The notes beneath the pieces are model-generated. The model was not told where the DNA came from. It did no database searches and saw only the letters and a program-made list of their open reading frames with translations. From an uncultured Chloroflexota bacterium (GTDB taxonomy: Bacteria; Chloroflexota; Anaerolineae; Aggregatilineales; Phototrophicaceae), in the NCBI GenBank assembly GCA_937974245.1, contig CALJKV010000115.1:1-38866 (forward strand): a stretch of DNA of 38,866 nucleotides. The letters run 5' to 3'. This document shows positions 14,567 to 22,478 of the stretch, piece after piece; the stretch's first letter is position 1, and the number at the start of each line of letters is the position of its first letter. The position numbers were made by a program, and so were the translations under genes.

Positions 14567-15341
14567 GGGGTTTCCTTCCTTCCCGGCGCAGGAGCGCCTG
14601 GTCAATCCGCCGGATGTTGTGCCGCAAGGCTGCGATCAGCGTCGCGTCAGTGGCGAGCAGGTCGAGACCGGTGGCGACGTGTGCCATGAGGGTCTCAGCC
14701 TCGTGGATGAGTTCCAGGGCATAAGCGACCTCTTCGCGATTCCAGGCCAGCGGCTCGTAGGCACACAGGGTCTCGTCGTCGGTGTCGACACAGGTGTTGC
14801 CGGAGCAGGCGAAGAGCCAGCCCAGGGCACAGGCGACCTGCTGGTAGGGTGTTTCTTCCTGTTCAGCCAGGCTCGTGGCGAGGAGATGCCCGGTGTGATA
14901 CACGCGATCCGGGATGTCCAGGTCACCCGCTTCCACGCCAAACAACCGCAGGATGGGCAGCACATCGGGGTGCAGGTCCGGCAGCTCCGGGTCGGCCAGG
15001 TGGATGCCATAGGCCGGGACCGGGATGCTGTAGCCCAGCCATTCGAGGTCATCGAGCGGGATGCCAATCGCGTTGAGGGATTGGCAGATCAGGGGGTCGA
15101 GGTCAGCCTGGTTCATGCCTTGCTGGAGCCCGGCCACCGCCTGGACATAGATGTCCGGGAAGGTGAGCCGCACCACTGACAGAGCGTGCCTCAGGATGTC
15201 CCTGTCATCGCCCGTCCAGTCGTCCATATCGCCTTCGGTCCAGAGCGGATCGAGGCTGGCGACGGCGCTGGCGAGACACAACAGGGGGTCATGGCGCAGC
15301 CCGTCAGCCAGAAATGCGTGCGCTTCCAATAGCGGGTTCAC
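14514..15341 (-). CDS. PRTRC-operon protein, possible PRTRC F equivalent, 275 aa
   Basis: No motif gives a reaction. The protein is acidic and helical, with a central LGWLFACSGNTCVDTDDE segment and a later EPLAWNREEVAYALELIHEAE helix. Its place between the Ubl and the E2-like gene matches that of PRTRC protein F in proteobacterial clusters, as I remember their order, so I suggest equivalence with modest confidence. It uses a GTG start that overlaps the preceding stop (GTGA), with GGAG about ten bases upstream. Its stop lies inside the E2-like gene. Confidence 0.6.
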   Translation of the reverse strand: MNPLLEAHAFLADGLRHDPLLCLASAVASLDPLWTEGDMDDWTGDDRDILRHALSVVRLTFPDIYVQAVAGLQQGMNQADLDPLICQSLNAIGIPLDDLEWLGYSIPVPAYGIHLADPELPDLHPDVLPILRLFGVEAGDLDIPDRVYHTGHLLATSLAEQEETPYQQVACALGWLFACSGNTCVDTDDETLCAYEPLAWNREEVAYALELIHEAETLMAHVATGLDLLATDATLIAALRHNIRRIDQALLRREGRKPHDRPIRLAWPRLADRPD

Positions 15342-15601
15342 AGGCCGTACTCCAGCAGGGGGATACCGGTCAACGCGATGGGTGCCAGCTCGCTCAGGTG
15401 GCGGGCGGCGTTCAGGCAGCGACCGGTGTAGTCCACCAGTTCGATCACGGCTTGTCTGAGGGCGTCACGGGTGATGCCGGTTGGGAAGCGGTCAGGCTGC
15501 GGGTGTGTCCGCAGGAGACGCATCCCCAGCAGGTCAACGGGGGTGGTCGCCGCTAAGGCTGCGCCCAGGGTCTCAACAGTCAGTATCGGTAACATGGTCA
15601 T
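15338..15601 (-). CDS. Small PRTRC-operon protein, 87 aa
   Basis: Unrecognised. It is hydrophobic-leaning and helical, with no clear membrane span. Its ATG follows the Ubl stop without a gap (TGA then ATG), with GGAAAGG just upstream, and its stop overlaps the next start. This tight packing implies fixed stoichiometry with the Ubl. It has no counterpart that I know in canonical PRTRC clusters. Confidence 0.55.
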   Translation of the reverse strand: MTMLPILTVETLGAALAATTPVDLLGMRLLRTHPQPDRFPTGITRDALRQAVIELVDYTGRCLNAARHLSELAPIALTGIPLLEYGL

Positions 15602-15817
15602 TCAGCCTTTCCGTCCCGGTTGGGGCAGGAACTCGACCAGGATACTGCCATCGTCCAGCGTGCGCTCGCGGAGGGTGGCATTCGCCACTTCCGGGTAAGT
15701 GCGCTGCAGGAGTGCGCGAACCTCCTCGTTGCTTTTCCCTTCCATCGAGGCATCGGCCACGATGCGGGTGCTGCCGGTCTTGAAAATGCGTTGTGGGGTC
15801 TTCGGACTGTCGGTCAT
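15602..15817 (-). CDS. Ubiquitin-like protein, PRTRC system protein C (Prok_Ub), 71 aa
   Basis: Size and pattern match PRTRC protein C, which Pfam calls Prok_Ub: an initial strand (RIFKTGSTRIV, residues 10-20), a helix (EEVRALLQRTYPEVANA, 31-47), then strands TLRERTLDDGS and ILVEFLPQP, a compact beta-grasp order. The chain ends PGRKG, so a glycine is the natural C-terminus, ready for adenylation by the ThiF protein without trimming. AGAAAGAG precedes the ATG. Its role would be to be conjugated to, or to carry something for, partner proteins; targets are unknown. Confidence 0.75.
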   Translation of the reverse strand: MTDSPKTPQRIFKTGSTRIVADASMEGKSNEEVRALLQRTYPEVANATLRERTLDDGSILVEFLPQPGRKG

Positions 15818-15849
15818 CGGAAATCTCTTTCTGGATCAAACGATCCGGG

Positions 15850-16230
15850 TTAAAACAACAACTCTTGTTCGGACTCGGGTGGGGACTCATCAGCGAGCGC
15901 AACCGGATGGTCATCCGCCGAATCCTGCGCTTCCGCGGCAGGTTCAGGCGGCGTTTCGGCTGCCTGGGGCAGTGGTTGTGACGGTTTGGTCTTGGACTTC
16001 TCCGAGAGATCTGGCGGATTCATCTCCAGCCCGATCAGGTCATTGCTGGCGGCGCGCATGGCGGTCAGCACGTCGTCGTAACTCTTGTAGGTGAACTGGC
16101 GGACTTGCGCCAGGTCGCCTCGGATGATGAGGAGTGTGCCGCTCCGCTCTGCGCCGCCCTGGCCGGTGAAGGTCAGGGTCATGATGGTCGGTTGGGATGC
16201 CGAAGTGGCGCTCCCCTGCTTCTTGGTCAT
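15850..16230 (-). CDS. PRTRC E-position protein with acidic tail, 126 aa
   Basis: A short folded domain (about residues 14-72; LTFTGQGGAERSGTLLIIRG then YKSYDDVLTAMRAASNDL) is followed by about 50 residues of proline/acidic disorder that end ESEQELLF. It occupies the place of PRTRC protein E just before the Ubl, but sequence identity to that family is uncertain. The acidic tail with a hydrophobic tip resembles the SSB C-terminal tail that the plasmid's own SSB lacks. AAAGGA nine bases upstream supports the ATG. Confidence 0.55.
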   Translation of the reverse strand: MTKKQGSATSASQPTIMTLTFTGQGGAERSGTLLIIRGDLAQVRQFTYKSYDDVLTAMRAASNDLIGLEMNPPDLSEKSKTKPSQPLPQAAETPPEPAAEAQDSADDHPVALADESPPESEQELLF

Positions 16231-16481
16231 GGGAACTGTCCTTTCTTGCTATGCAATTGAACACAACATGGGTAAATGCAAAATGTGGGATTGAGTGGGT
16301 ACACAATGTCAACGTGCGACCATACAGCCGGTAGCAAGCATCCAGCGGGCATTCCGCCGGGCTTGCGTCACGGTATCCGGTCTCCTCCGCCTGGGCATCG
16401 AGATGCCAGGAAACGGATTTGTCTTCAGTCTAGCACGGCGCTACCTGTCTTGAAAAATCGAGGCTTGAAAAGGAGGCCAAC

Positions 16482-17015
16482 CTATTCAAAGGCGGTTGCG
16501 CCGGCATCAAATCCCAACACAAGGGCGACCGACAAGGGGCTGCTGATCTGCCCGGCAGACGAAGCTGGTGCTGCCATGCTTCGCAGTTCAGTCAGGTCGC
16601 CAGCAGCATCGCGAATCATTTCCAACAGCGCGAGATCGGCCTGTTGGGTGGCGAGGTGCAATCCGGCGATCATCAGGACTTCACGCCGGTCGGGGTCTTG
16701 TGAAGGGGAGGGGAGAGGTCCTGGCGGATTCCCCGGCGGCCACAAACTCAGCCAGGCTTCGGATACAAGAAAGACTTGTTTGAGGAGGCGAATCTGCTCC
16801 GCGCGTGCCAGGGTGAAGCCGATAGCGAACATCTGCTGGGCACGCTCGACATGCGTATCGGCGAAATCCGGGATATGTAAGACACCCAAGCGTGCTCCGT
16901 TATCGAAAAAAACGGTTGGTGTATGCCCCCCGGCTTGCAGCGCCACTTCCGTAACCATCCGGGTGATGATGTCCAGGTCGAAGCGGATGGGTTGGTGTTC
17001 GTGTTCGGGGCGCAT
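16482..17015 (-). CDS. Hypothetical protein upstream of PRTRC operon, 177 aa
   Basis: Unrecognised. Mostly helical, with FDLDIITRMVTEVALQAGG and ARAEQIRLLKQVFLVSEAW segments and a proline-rich loop around residues 93-106. No Shine-Dalgarno precedes the ATG. A TTGATC, 17-bp, TACCAT promoter on the minus strand lies about 30-70 bases upstream. A 251-bp gap (16231-16481) with imperfect hairpins separates it from the PRTRC genes, so co-transcription is possible but not certain. Confidence 0.5.
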   Translation of the reverse strand: MRPEHEHQPIRFDLDIITRMVTEVALQAGGHTPTVFFDNGARLGVLHIPDFADTHVERAQQMFAIGFTLARAEQIRLLKQVFLVSEAWLSLWPPGNPPGPLPSPSQDPDRREVLMIAGLHLATQQADLALLEMIRDAAGDLTELRSMAAPASSAGQISSPLSVALVLGFDAGATAFE

Positions 17016-17189
17016 GGCAAGTCGCGGAAATTAGAGTAATGGTAATATGAATAGCACGTTGGATCAATCGGATCACGGCTATTCAGCAAGAATGGTCTGA
17101 ATCCACTCATTGAGAGGTTTGGTAATTGCTGTTTCAATGAAAAGCGATTTTTGATGTATCTCCCTCCTCGTAATCTGTTTGGTATCTGT

Positions 17190-17223
17190 GATATAATGGA
17201 CTCATAATTTCATAAATTTATGA
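17190..17223 (+). promoter_or_regulatory. Toxin-antitoxin promoter and operator
   Basis: Extended -10 TGATATAAT (TATAAT at 17192-17197) and, 12 bases later, a perfect 14-bp palindrome TCATAAATTTATGA (17210-17223) just before the ribosome binding site. AbrB-type antitoxins normally repress their own operon, so the palindrome is the likely operator. Confidence 0.7.
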
Positions 17224-17236
17224 TTTTAGGAGGAGC

Positions 17237-17521
17237 ATGGAAATGAAGCGAACCTACACCATTCAGGAGAATGGTCAAGTCACCTTGCCGAGTGAGTGGC
17301 GCGAGAAGTACGGCCTGAAAAAAGGCGATTTCATCGTCTTCAAAGAGACCGAAGATGGCTTGCTGATTAGTCCCCGTGAAGCGCTCGCGATGAGATTGCT
17401 GGACGAAATCGGGGATACTTTGAGAGAGAAAGGAATTGACCTGGACGAGTTGATCGAGAGTGGGCGGGAGATACGGCAGGAAATCTACAACAAAAAATAT
17501 GCCCCTGATGCCGATGCTTAG
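17237..17521 (+). CDS. AbrB/SpoVT-type antitoxin, 94 aa
   Basis: The N-terminal half is a swapped-hairpin AbrB domain: YTIQENGQVTLPSEWREKYG, then LKKGDFIVFKETEDGLLISP. The C-terminal half is an acidic helix that would wrap the toxin. AGGAGG just upstream supports the ATG at 17237; an in-frame ATG at 17243 is also possible. Its stop overlaps the toxin start region, the usual arrangement of VapBC-type modules. It should neutralise the PIN toxin and repress the operon at the palindrome upstream. Confidence 0.85.
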   Translation: MEMKRTYTIQENGQVTLPSEWREKYGLKKGDFIVFKETEDGLLISPREALAMRLLDEIGDTLREKGIDLDELIESGREIRQEIYNKKYAPDADA

Positions 17522-17948
17522 AGTCTTCTTTGATGCCAGTGTTCTGTTTGCGGCGGGATATTCCACAACCGGTCACGCCCGCGATCTAATCCGATTGGCA
17601 ATTCAGGGTCGTCTGCAAATGGTGGTCAGCCAGGATGTGCTGGATGAAGTCAGCCGAAACATGCAGCGCAAGGCGCCAGAGCGGGTAGAAACCTACCGAG
17701 AATTACTGAGCTTGATTGAACTGGAGACCGTTGCTGATCCCAGCAAAGAAGAGGTGTGGGCGGTTGAAGGATATGTGGTGCAAAAAGATGCCCCGATTGT
17801 GGCGGCTGCGATTAACGCTCAATCGGATTACCTGGTCACGTATGACCGCAAGCATTTGATTGATCCCCCTGAGGTGTCTGAAAAATCAGGTTTGAAAATC
17901 TGCACGCCAGCTAATGTGGTTGCGCAAATCAGGTTGGAAGAAGACTGA
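17499..17948 (+). CDS. PIN-domain toxin (VapC-like ribonuclease), 149 aa
   Basis: PIN landmarks: VFFDASVLFAA with the first acidic residue near position 12, LDEVSRNM with a conserved Glu, KDAPIVAAAINAQSDYLVTYDRKHL with the two late Asp residues that complete the metal site. Such toxins cut RNA (tRNA or rRNA) when the antitoxin is lost, which stabilises the plasmid. Starts at 17499, 17508 and 17514 are all in frame and all overlap the antitoxin gene; I cannot separate them. Confidence 0.85.
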   Translation: MPLMPMLRVFFDASVLFAAGYSTTGHARDLIRLAIQGRLQMVVSQDVLDEVSRNMQRKAPERVETYRELLSLIELETVADPSKEEVWAVEGYVVQKDAPIVAAAINAQSDYLVTYDRKHLIDPPEVSEKSGLKICTPANVVAQIRLEED

Positions 17949-18015
17949 ACCGGTTGGTGATTTATGCTTAATCTCACCGACTGTTAGGGCTAGAGGTAAG
18001 AATGTGCTGTCACAA

Positions 18016-18564
18016 TTATGGCGAGGGTGCAAGATAACGATAGACAGTAGCCTTCGAAATTCGGTATTCCTTCATGAGGTCGCGGATCAATTCGCCGTTT
18101 TCCCGCCGCTGCCGTAGTTCGGCGATCTGTTCAGCGGTCAACTTCGGTTGTGCTCCGAATTGAATCCCCCGGGCTTTGGCTTTCTGGATGCCATCCATCT
18201 GACGTTCAGCGCGAATCTCAGTCTCAAACTGGGCAATAGCTCCCAACATATTGAATAGTAATCGCCCAGTGGCATCATTGGTGTCAATGTGCTGGTCAAG
18301 TACCTGTAAATGGACATTTTTGCGGGCCAACTCGTCGGCGATCTGGCACAGATGGAGGGTGGACCGCGCCAGGCGATCCAGGCGGGTAACGACCAGAGTG
18401 TCGCCTTCACGGACATATTCCAGGCAGGCATCCAGGCGCGGACGCTTGCCGGAAGCCGCACTTTTCTTCTCCTCAAAGATTTTGTCGCAATATTGGAGTT
18501 TGTCGAGTTGCACCGCCAGACTTTGCCCAACCGAACTGACCCGCGCATAACCAATCAACGCCAT
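18016..18564 (-). CDS. Serine recombinase (resolvase/invertase family), 182 aa
   Basis: IGYARVSS carries the catalytic serine (residue 10), followed by LVVTRLDRLARS, the conserved arginine motif, and FETEIRAERQMDGI, the long helix E. The C-terminus is a small HTH (KEYRISKATVYRYL). GGAGA eight bases upstream fixes the ATG at 18564. Length is typical of Tn3-type resolvases. No transposase is present, so multimer resolution of the plasmid is the likely role. Its probable target lies directly upstream. Confidence 0.9.
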   Translation of the reverse strand: MALIGYARVSSVGQSLAVQLDKLQYCDKIFEEKKSAASGKRPRLDACLEYVREGDTLVVTRLDRLARSTLHLCQIADELARKNVHLQVLDQHIDTNDATGRLLFNMLGAIAQFETEIRAERQMDGIQKAKARGIQFGAQPKLTAEQIAELRQRRENGELIRDLMKEYRISKATVYRYLAPSP

Positions 18565-18589
18565 AGTAGTGTCTCCGAATGTCTTTAAC

Positions 18590-18665
18590 AATATGAGAAG
18601 TATACCACGAGACATAAAAAGAGACACGGTTTTGGCATGTCTCACGAAGTATACTTTGTGAGAGC
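18590..18665. promoter_or_regulatory. Candidate res site of the resolvase
   Basis: A 22-bp near-palindrome spans 18641-18662 (one mismatched pair, core AAGTATACTT). A related half-site GAAGTATACC starts near 18597 and further GAGACA/TGTCTC half-sites lie between. The set of spaced inverted sites directly upstream of the gene matches the layout of resolvase res sites, with the palindrome as likely crossover site. Confidence 0.65.
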
Positions 18666-18700
18666 AAGCACCAGAAAAGGCAATTGTTCGATGCTCAAAT

Positions 18701-18757
18701 AACCAAAAACCCTTTTGGGCATCATGAATGCCCTCAATTTGTCAGCGGTTTTTGGTT
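18701..18757. repeat. Nested inverted repeat
   Basis: AACCAAAAACC (18701-18711) and its exact complement GGTTTTTGGTT (18747-18757) enclose a second perfect hairpin GGGCAT/ATGCCC. It could be a cruciform, a phage or transposon attachment end, or a single-strand origin. No gene overlaps it, and no T run follows the stem. The rest of the 18565-18951 gap holds the res-like site and the LexA-type box. Confidence 0.6.
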
Positions 18758-18889
18758 GAGAAGAGTGGGCAGAAAAAGGAACCTTTTTGCGTAAGACCTC
18801 GCCTTACCTCAAGATACACATTCGCCAATCTGATCGGCTCCATCCCTTAACCGATTTCCAATCAAACTCGAATGCTGCGGGTAACATAC

Positions 18890-18908
18890 AGAACCCATGT
18901 TCTATAGT
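18890..18908 (+). promoter_or_regulatory. LexA-type box overlapping a promoter
   Basis: AGAACCCATGTTCT (18890-18903) is a perfect GAAC-N4-GTTC palindrome, the Gram-positive-type LexA (Cheo) box. It touches TATAGT (18903-18908), a -10 hexamer for the gene at 18952. Repressor bound there would block transcription. Confidence 0.65.
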
Positions 18909-18951
18909 ATGCTGAGAGTCCGTTTGATTCTTGTTACACCGAGGACTCCCC

Positions 18952-19188
18952 ATGACTGACGACCTGACCGAAAGCGTGTATAGCTTCATCCGCGAGTACA
19001 TCCACCTGCATCATCTGCCTCCGACTCTCCGTGAAATCGCTGAAGGTTGCCACATCGGACGCTCGACCACGCTGCGCCACCTCGACCGGTTGGAAGCCGG
19101 TGGTCGATTGGTTCGTGAGCCGGGCAAAGCCCGCAGTATCTGCCTGATTGAACCAGATTCTCCGCCGATTCCTCCCAACCCTAACTAA
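18952..19188 (+). CDS. LexA N-terminal-domain-like repressor, 78 aa
   Basis: The sequence follows the LexA DNA-binding domain: SVYSFIREYIHLHHLPPTLREIAEGCHIGRSTTLRHLDRLEAGG. The S24 autopeptidase domain of full LexA is absent, so it cannot cleave itself. GAGGA seven bases before the ATG at 18952 fixes the start. A LexA-type box lies in its promoter. It may be an autorepressor of the element or may compete with host LexA; both are inferences. Confidence 0.75.
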   Translation: MTDDLTESVYSFIREYIHLHHLPPTLREIAEGCHIGRSTTLRHLDRLEAGGRLVREPGKARSICLIEPDSPPIPPNPN

Positions 19189-19390
19189 CTGTAATCTAAC
19201 CTGGTGTTCGACCAAATGGTCGGACAAATGGTCGGACAAAAGTTCACCATACAACAGAACAAGTGTGCTATTGTGGAACTGTGAATATGCTTGGTGCGGT
19301 AGAAAGCCCAACCATCTCGCAACCCGTATTCAGGGGATTGGGGTAACCGCACCAGGCCCACAGACCGATAGAGAAGGAGACCAGCGTCTT

Positions 19391-19960
19391 ATGCCCACAA
19401 CTTGGGACGGAACACCGAAAACATGGTCAACAGGGGAGCTGGTGACGGCTGCCCTTTTAAACACCGAACTGCGGGACAGGATGGAGTATCTCGAAGCGCT
19501 TCTTGCTGTCAATGGCTATATTAAGCTGGAAGATCAGCAGACTTCCGGCACAAACGGCGGCACTTTTACGAGCGGTTCGTGGCAAACACGGGTGCTCAAC
19601 ACGAAAGTAAGTGACACGGGCGGGTATTGTAGCTTGTCCTCGAATCAAGCCACACTTGCGGCGGGTACTTACTTGGTGCGCGGGACTGCGCCTGCAGGGC
19701 CAGTCGGCCATCACCAATTGCGGTTGCAGAACGTGACGGACGGGACAACGCTTCTGACAGGCAGTAATACGCAGTCTACGGCATCGGCTAATTCGGGCAA
19801 TGTAGCCCATATAAGCGGGATTATCACGGTGGTTGCAGGCAAGGCGCTGGAGGTGCAGCACCAGTGCCAGACCACTTCGGCAACGGTTGGGTTAGGGAGT
19901 ACTTGCGGTTTTGGGACAGAGGTCTTTGCTGCACTTGAGTTCATAAGGATTGGTGACTGA
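19391..19960 (+). CDS. Phage tail fibre/receptor-binding-type protein, 189 aa
   Basis: The opening TWDGTPKTWSTGELVTAALL is typical of short phage structural proteins. The C-terminal half (about 60-189) resembles a beta-sandwich domain found at tips of phage tail proteins, with alternating strand motifs and a final GFGTEVFAALEF. AAGGAG before the ATG at 19391 fixes the start; the long upstream frame is untranslated. It is the first gene of the tail-like locus and would recognise a surface. Confidence 0.65.
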   Translation: MPTTWDGTPKTWSTGELVTAALLNTELRDRMEYLEALLAVNGYIKLEDQQTSGTNGGTFTSGSWQTRVLNTKVSDTGGYCSLSSNQATLAAGTYLVRGTAPAGPVGHHQLRLQNVTDGTTLLTGSNTQSTASANSGNVAHISGIITVVAGKALEVQHQCQTTSATVGLGSTCGFGTEVFAALEFIRIGD

Positions 19961-20331
19961 TGACAACGATTCAAGAATGTGACATCCGGCTTGTGTTGGG
20001 GCGACTGCGGCCTGGCGCGGCTTACGGCTGGCGTGGCGATGGCGGCGACTACGGCCACACGATGGAAGTAGTAGACTGGCGCGACCAGGCGCAATCTAAG
20101 CCTCTGGAGCCGGAAGTAATTGCCGATTGGGATGCGTATGAGGCCGAGGAACAAGAAGCCTCCTCCCTTCGCCAGACGATTCTGGCGAACGCGCAGTCGG
20201 CGGTCGGCAAAACGCTGGATGCGCTCACGGCAGCAGAGCGCAACGCCCTTATCGCGCTACTCCTGTATAACGCGGGTGGCGTGAATCCGCGCACTGGCGT
20301 CGTACTGCCGCTCAAAGCGTGGGTGGAGTAG
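19960..20331 (+). CDS. Small phage protein, tail-fibre-assembly-like, 123 aa
   Basis: The start overlaps the fibre stop (TGATG), so the two are coupled. The N-terminal half is Trp/Gly-rich (GAAYGWRGDGGDYGH), and an acidic helix precedes ALTAAERNALIALLLYNAGG. Gene order behind a fibre and general composition suggest a fibre chaperone or small tail component. No catalytic motif is seen. Confidence 0.5.
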   Translation: MTTIQECDIRLVLGRLRPGAAYGWRGDGGDYGHTMEVVDWRDQAQSKPLEPEVIADWDAYEAEEQEASSLRQTILANAQSAVGKTLDALTAAERNALIALLLYNAGGVNPRTGVVLPLKAWVE

Positions 20332-20375
20332 TCCTACGGCGACCCGTTCAACGTCTAATGTGAGGAGATTGAACC

Positions 20376-20747
20376 ATGCCGCAACCAACCGACCCTAAAT
20401 CACTTCGTAGTCCAATCATTGACCCGATTGTGCTGGCACTCAAATCACGCCGGGTCATCATCGCTCTATCTGCCTTGATTGTTGGTCTGCTGGCCCTGGC
20501 TATACCAGAGGTGCAGTCTGTGCGGAGTGAAATCCTGACTCTGGTGATTACGCTGGCGCTGGCCGTGATCGGTGGCTACTCCATCGAAGACGCCGCCCGC
20601 GCCGGACGCGAACACGCTACGTTACCAGAAAACGACTTGCGCGAACTGGTCAAGGATGTTCTCACGGGGTTGGTGGATGAGGTCAATGTCCAGCCCCAAG
20701 CAGGCAAACCGACATCGGTGGCAGTCGTCATTCGGGAGGAGGAATAG
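20376..20747 (+). CDS. Holin-like two-pass membrane protein, 123 aa
   Basis: Two hydrophobic segments (about 28-47 and 52-70) are followed by a charged helical tail. GGAG nine bases upstream supports the ATG. Two-pass small membrane proteins inside phage tail loci are commonly holins, but no endolysin gene lies nearby. The next gene starts directly after its stop codon. Confidence 0.5.
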   Translation: MPQPTDPKSLRSPIIDPIVLALKSRRVIIALSALIVGLLALAIPEVQSVRSEILTLVITLALAVIGGYSIEDAARAGREHATLPENDLRELVKDVLTGLVDEVNVQPQAGKPTSVAVVIREEE

Positions 20748-21128
20748 ATGTACCAGCGCGATTATCGGGATTACAAAAAGCGCAAACTCAGCGGCAGCAC
20801 GGATGGACGCGGCATCAAAGTGGCGGCCACCAGCAGCCCTGGAACCCTCATTCACACGGCGCTGTCCAACATCGCGGCCAATGAGTGGGATGAAATCTGG
20901 ATCAAGGCGGTTAACACGTCCGGCTCGCCGGTGAAGCTGACGATTGAATGGGGCGGGACAACCTCCCCGGATGACCTGGTTGAGGTGACGATCCCGGCGG
21001 AAGATGGGTTTACCGAGGTGATCCCCGGCCACGTCCTCAACAATGCCAAGGAAGTGCGGGCGTTTGCGGCCACTGCCGATGTGATCGTTCTGCACGGGTA
21101 CGTCAACCGGTACGAGCAGACCCAATAA
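20748..21128 (+). CDS. Phage structural protein, beta-sandwich type, 126 aa
   Basis: Starts on the base after the previous stop, with GGAGGAGG inside the preceding gene as ribosome binding site. The protein is beta-rich (VKLTIEWGGTTSPDDLVEVTI, then a long final strand region VRAFAATADVIVLHGYV), which suits a small virion decoration or head-tail joining protein. No specific family is recognised. Confidence 0.5.
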   Translation: MYQRDYRDYKKRKLSGSTDGRGIKVAATSSPGTLIHTALSNIAANEWDEIWIKAVNTSGSPVKLTIEWGGTTSPDDLVEVTIPAEDGFTEVIPGHVLNNAKEVRAFAATADVIVLHGYVNRYEQTQ

Positions 21129-21150
21129 GCGAGAGGAGTAAAGGGACACG

Positions 21151-21879
21151 ATGGCATTAGCAGGGGATCATGTGCAGGTGCTGGTCGGGGGTTATGAACT
21201 GACCGGCGACAGCAACAAGCTGGCGATTGACGACAGCTACAAGCAGCATGATGTGACCGCCTTCAGTGATGGCGTGCATAAGTTCATCAATGGGCAGCGG
21301 CAGATGAAGCTGGAGCATACCGGGTATTTGAACAGTGCTGCTGCTGGATCACATCCGGTACTGAAATCTGGATTGCTGGAAGCGATTGTATCGGTGCTGC
21401 TGGGCCAGAATGCTGCTCCGGCAGTGGGCGACCCGGTGTACAGCCTGGGACTGCTGCAAGGCAAGTACGCCACCATGCCGGAGGTGGACAAGCATATCCC
21501 GTTCACCGCTAACTTCGCGGCACGCGGGCAGTTGGGCGGCTGGGGCGTGGCGCTGGCCGTGCCGGTGAGCTTCACCAATAGCAACAACGGGAGTAGCGTG
21601 GATAACGGGGCTTCCAGTGATAACGGCGGGGCAGCGTTCCTGCATGTGTTGCAGGCCGCCGCCAGTGATACCTACACCATCATCATTGAAGGTTCAACCA
21701 CCGGTGCTTTTGGTGGCGAGGAAACGACCCTGGCGACCTTCAGCCTCAATGGTTCGGCGCTGGGATCGGAGCGGGCCGCGATCAGCGGGACGCTCCCGCG
21801 TTACACCCGGTGGAAGGCCACTCGCAGCGGTTCAGCAGGCGATACGGTGGAGATCGCCGTCAGCCTGGTGCGGTTCTAA
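21151..21879 (+). CDS. Tail-tube-like protein 1, 242 aa
   Basis: Begins MALAGDHV and contains YKQHDVTAFSDGVHKFINGQ, features shared with the next gene, so the two are paralogues. The N-terminal 140 residues match the tube-type fold layout; the C-terminal 100 residues (from about 145) form an extra domain (ASDTYTIIIEGSTTGAFG) with a carbohydrate-binding-like beta pattern. Such extra domains decorate some phage tail tubes. The start is preceded by GAGAGGAG. Confidence 0.6.
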   Translation: MALAGDHVQVLVGGYELTGDSNKLAIDDSYKQHDVTAFSDGVHKFINGQRQMKLEHTGYLNSAAAGSHPVLKSGLLEAIVSVLLGQNAAPAVGDPVYSLGLLQGKYATMPEVDKHIPFTANFAARGQLGGWGVALAVPVSFTNSNNGSSVDNGASSDNGGAAFLHVLQAAASDTYTIIIEGSTTGAFGGEETTLATFSLNGSALGSERAAISGTLPRYTRWKATRSGSAGDTVEIAVSLVRF

Positions 21880-21928
21880 TTCAGATCAGTCCAATCGAAA
21901 CCAACGAAGAAAAGAGGAGGAAATCAAT

Positions 21929-22366
21929 ATGGCATTAGCAGGCGATCATGTGGTGGTCATCATGGACGACAGCGGTGGCACGCCGCGCCAGTTCGCCAAC
22001 GGCGACATCAAGAGTGTGGATGTGCCGCTGACGTATGACCAGCACGACGTGAGCGGGTTCGGCGACGCGGTCCACAAGTTCATCAACGGGCAGTTGCAGG
22101 CCCCGGTGACGCTCAAAGGCTATCTGACGACGACTGCGCTGGTGGGAACACACACGGTCATCCAGGATGCGTACCAGGCAGGCGCAACCGTGACGCTGAC
22201 GGTGCAGGTGGGCAACAACGCCACCCCGACAACCGGCGACCCGGAATTCGAGGGCGAGTTCATCGTGGAGAGCTACAAGCCAACCATCGAGACCGGTGGC
22301 GCGGTGATGTTCGAGGCGTCCCTGAAACCGGCGACCGGCACGGCCCCGGCCTGGGGGACGGTATAA
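21929..22366 (+). CDS. Tail-tube-like protein 2, 145 aa
   Basis: Shares the MALAGDHV start and the QHDVSGFGDAVHKFINGQ core with tube-like protein 1 and ends TGTAPAWGTV. Length fits a single tail-tube domain. AGAGGAGG before the ATG at 21929 fixes the start. A 41-base segment of its 3' end recurs with three mismatches at 25948-25988, showing that this gene was duplicated with its surroundings. Confidence 0.65.
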   Translation: MALAGDHVVVIMDDSGGTPRQFANGDIKSVDVPLTYDQHDVSGFGDAVHKFINGQLQAPVTLKGYLTTTALVGTHTVIQDAYQAGATVTLTVQVGNNATPTTGDPEFEGEFIVESYKPTIETGGAVMFEASLKPATGTAPAWGTV

Positions 22367-22478
22367 AGCCGCCAAACAGTTACCCTAGTTCGGGCTGCGT
22401 TTCATGCACCGTTGGAGAGATTCAGCGGTGCAAAACTGGGTCATTAAATCATAAAGGATGGCCCAGTATATTCAGGTA

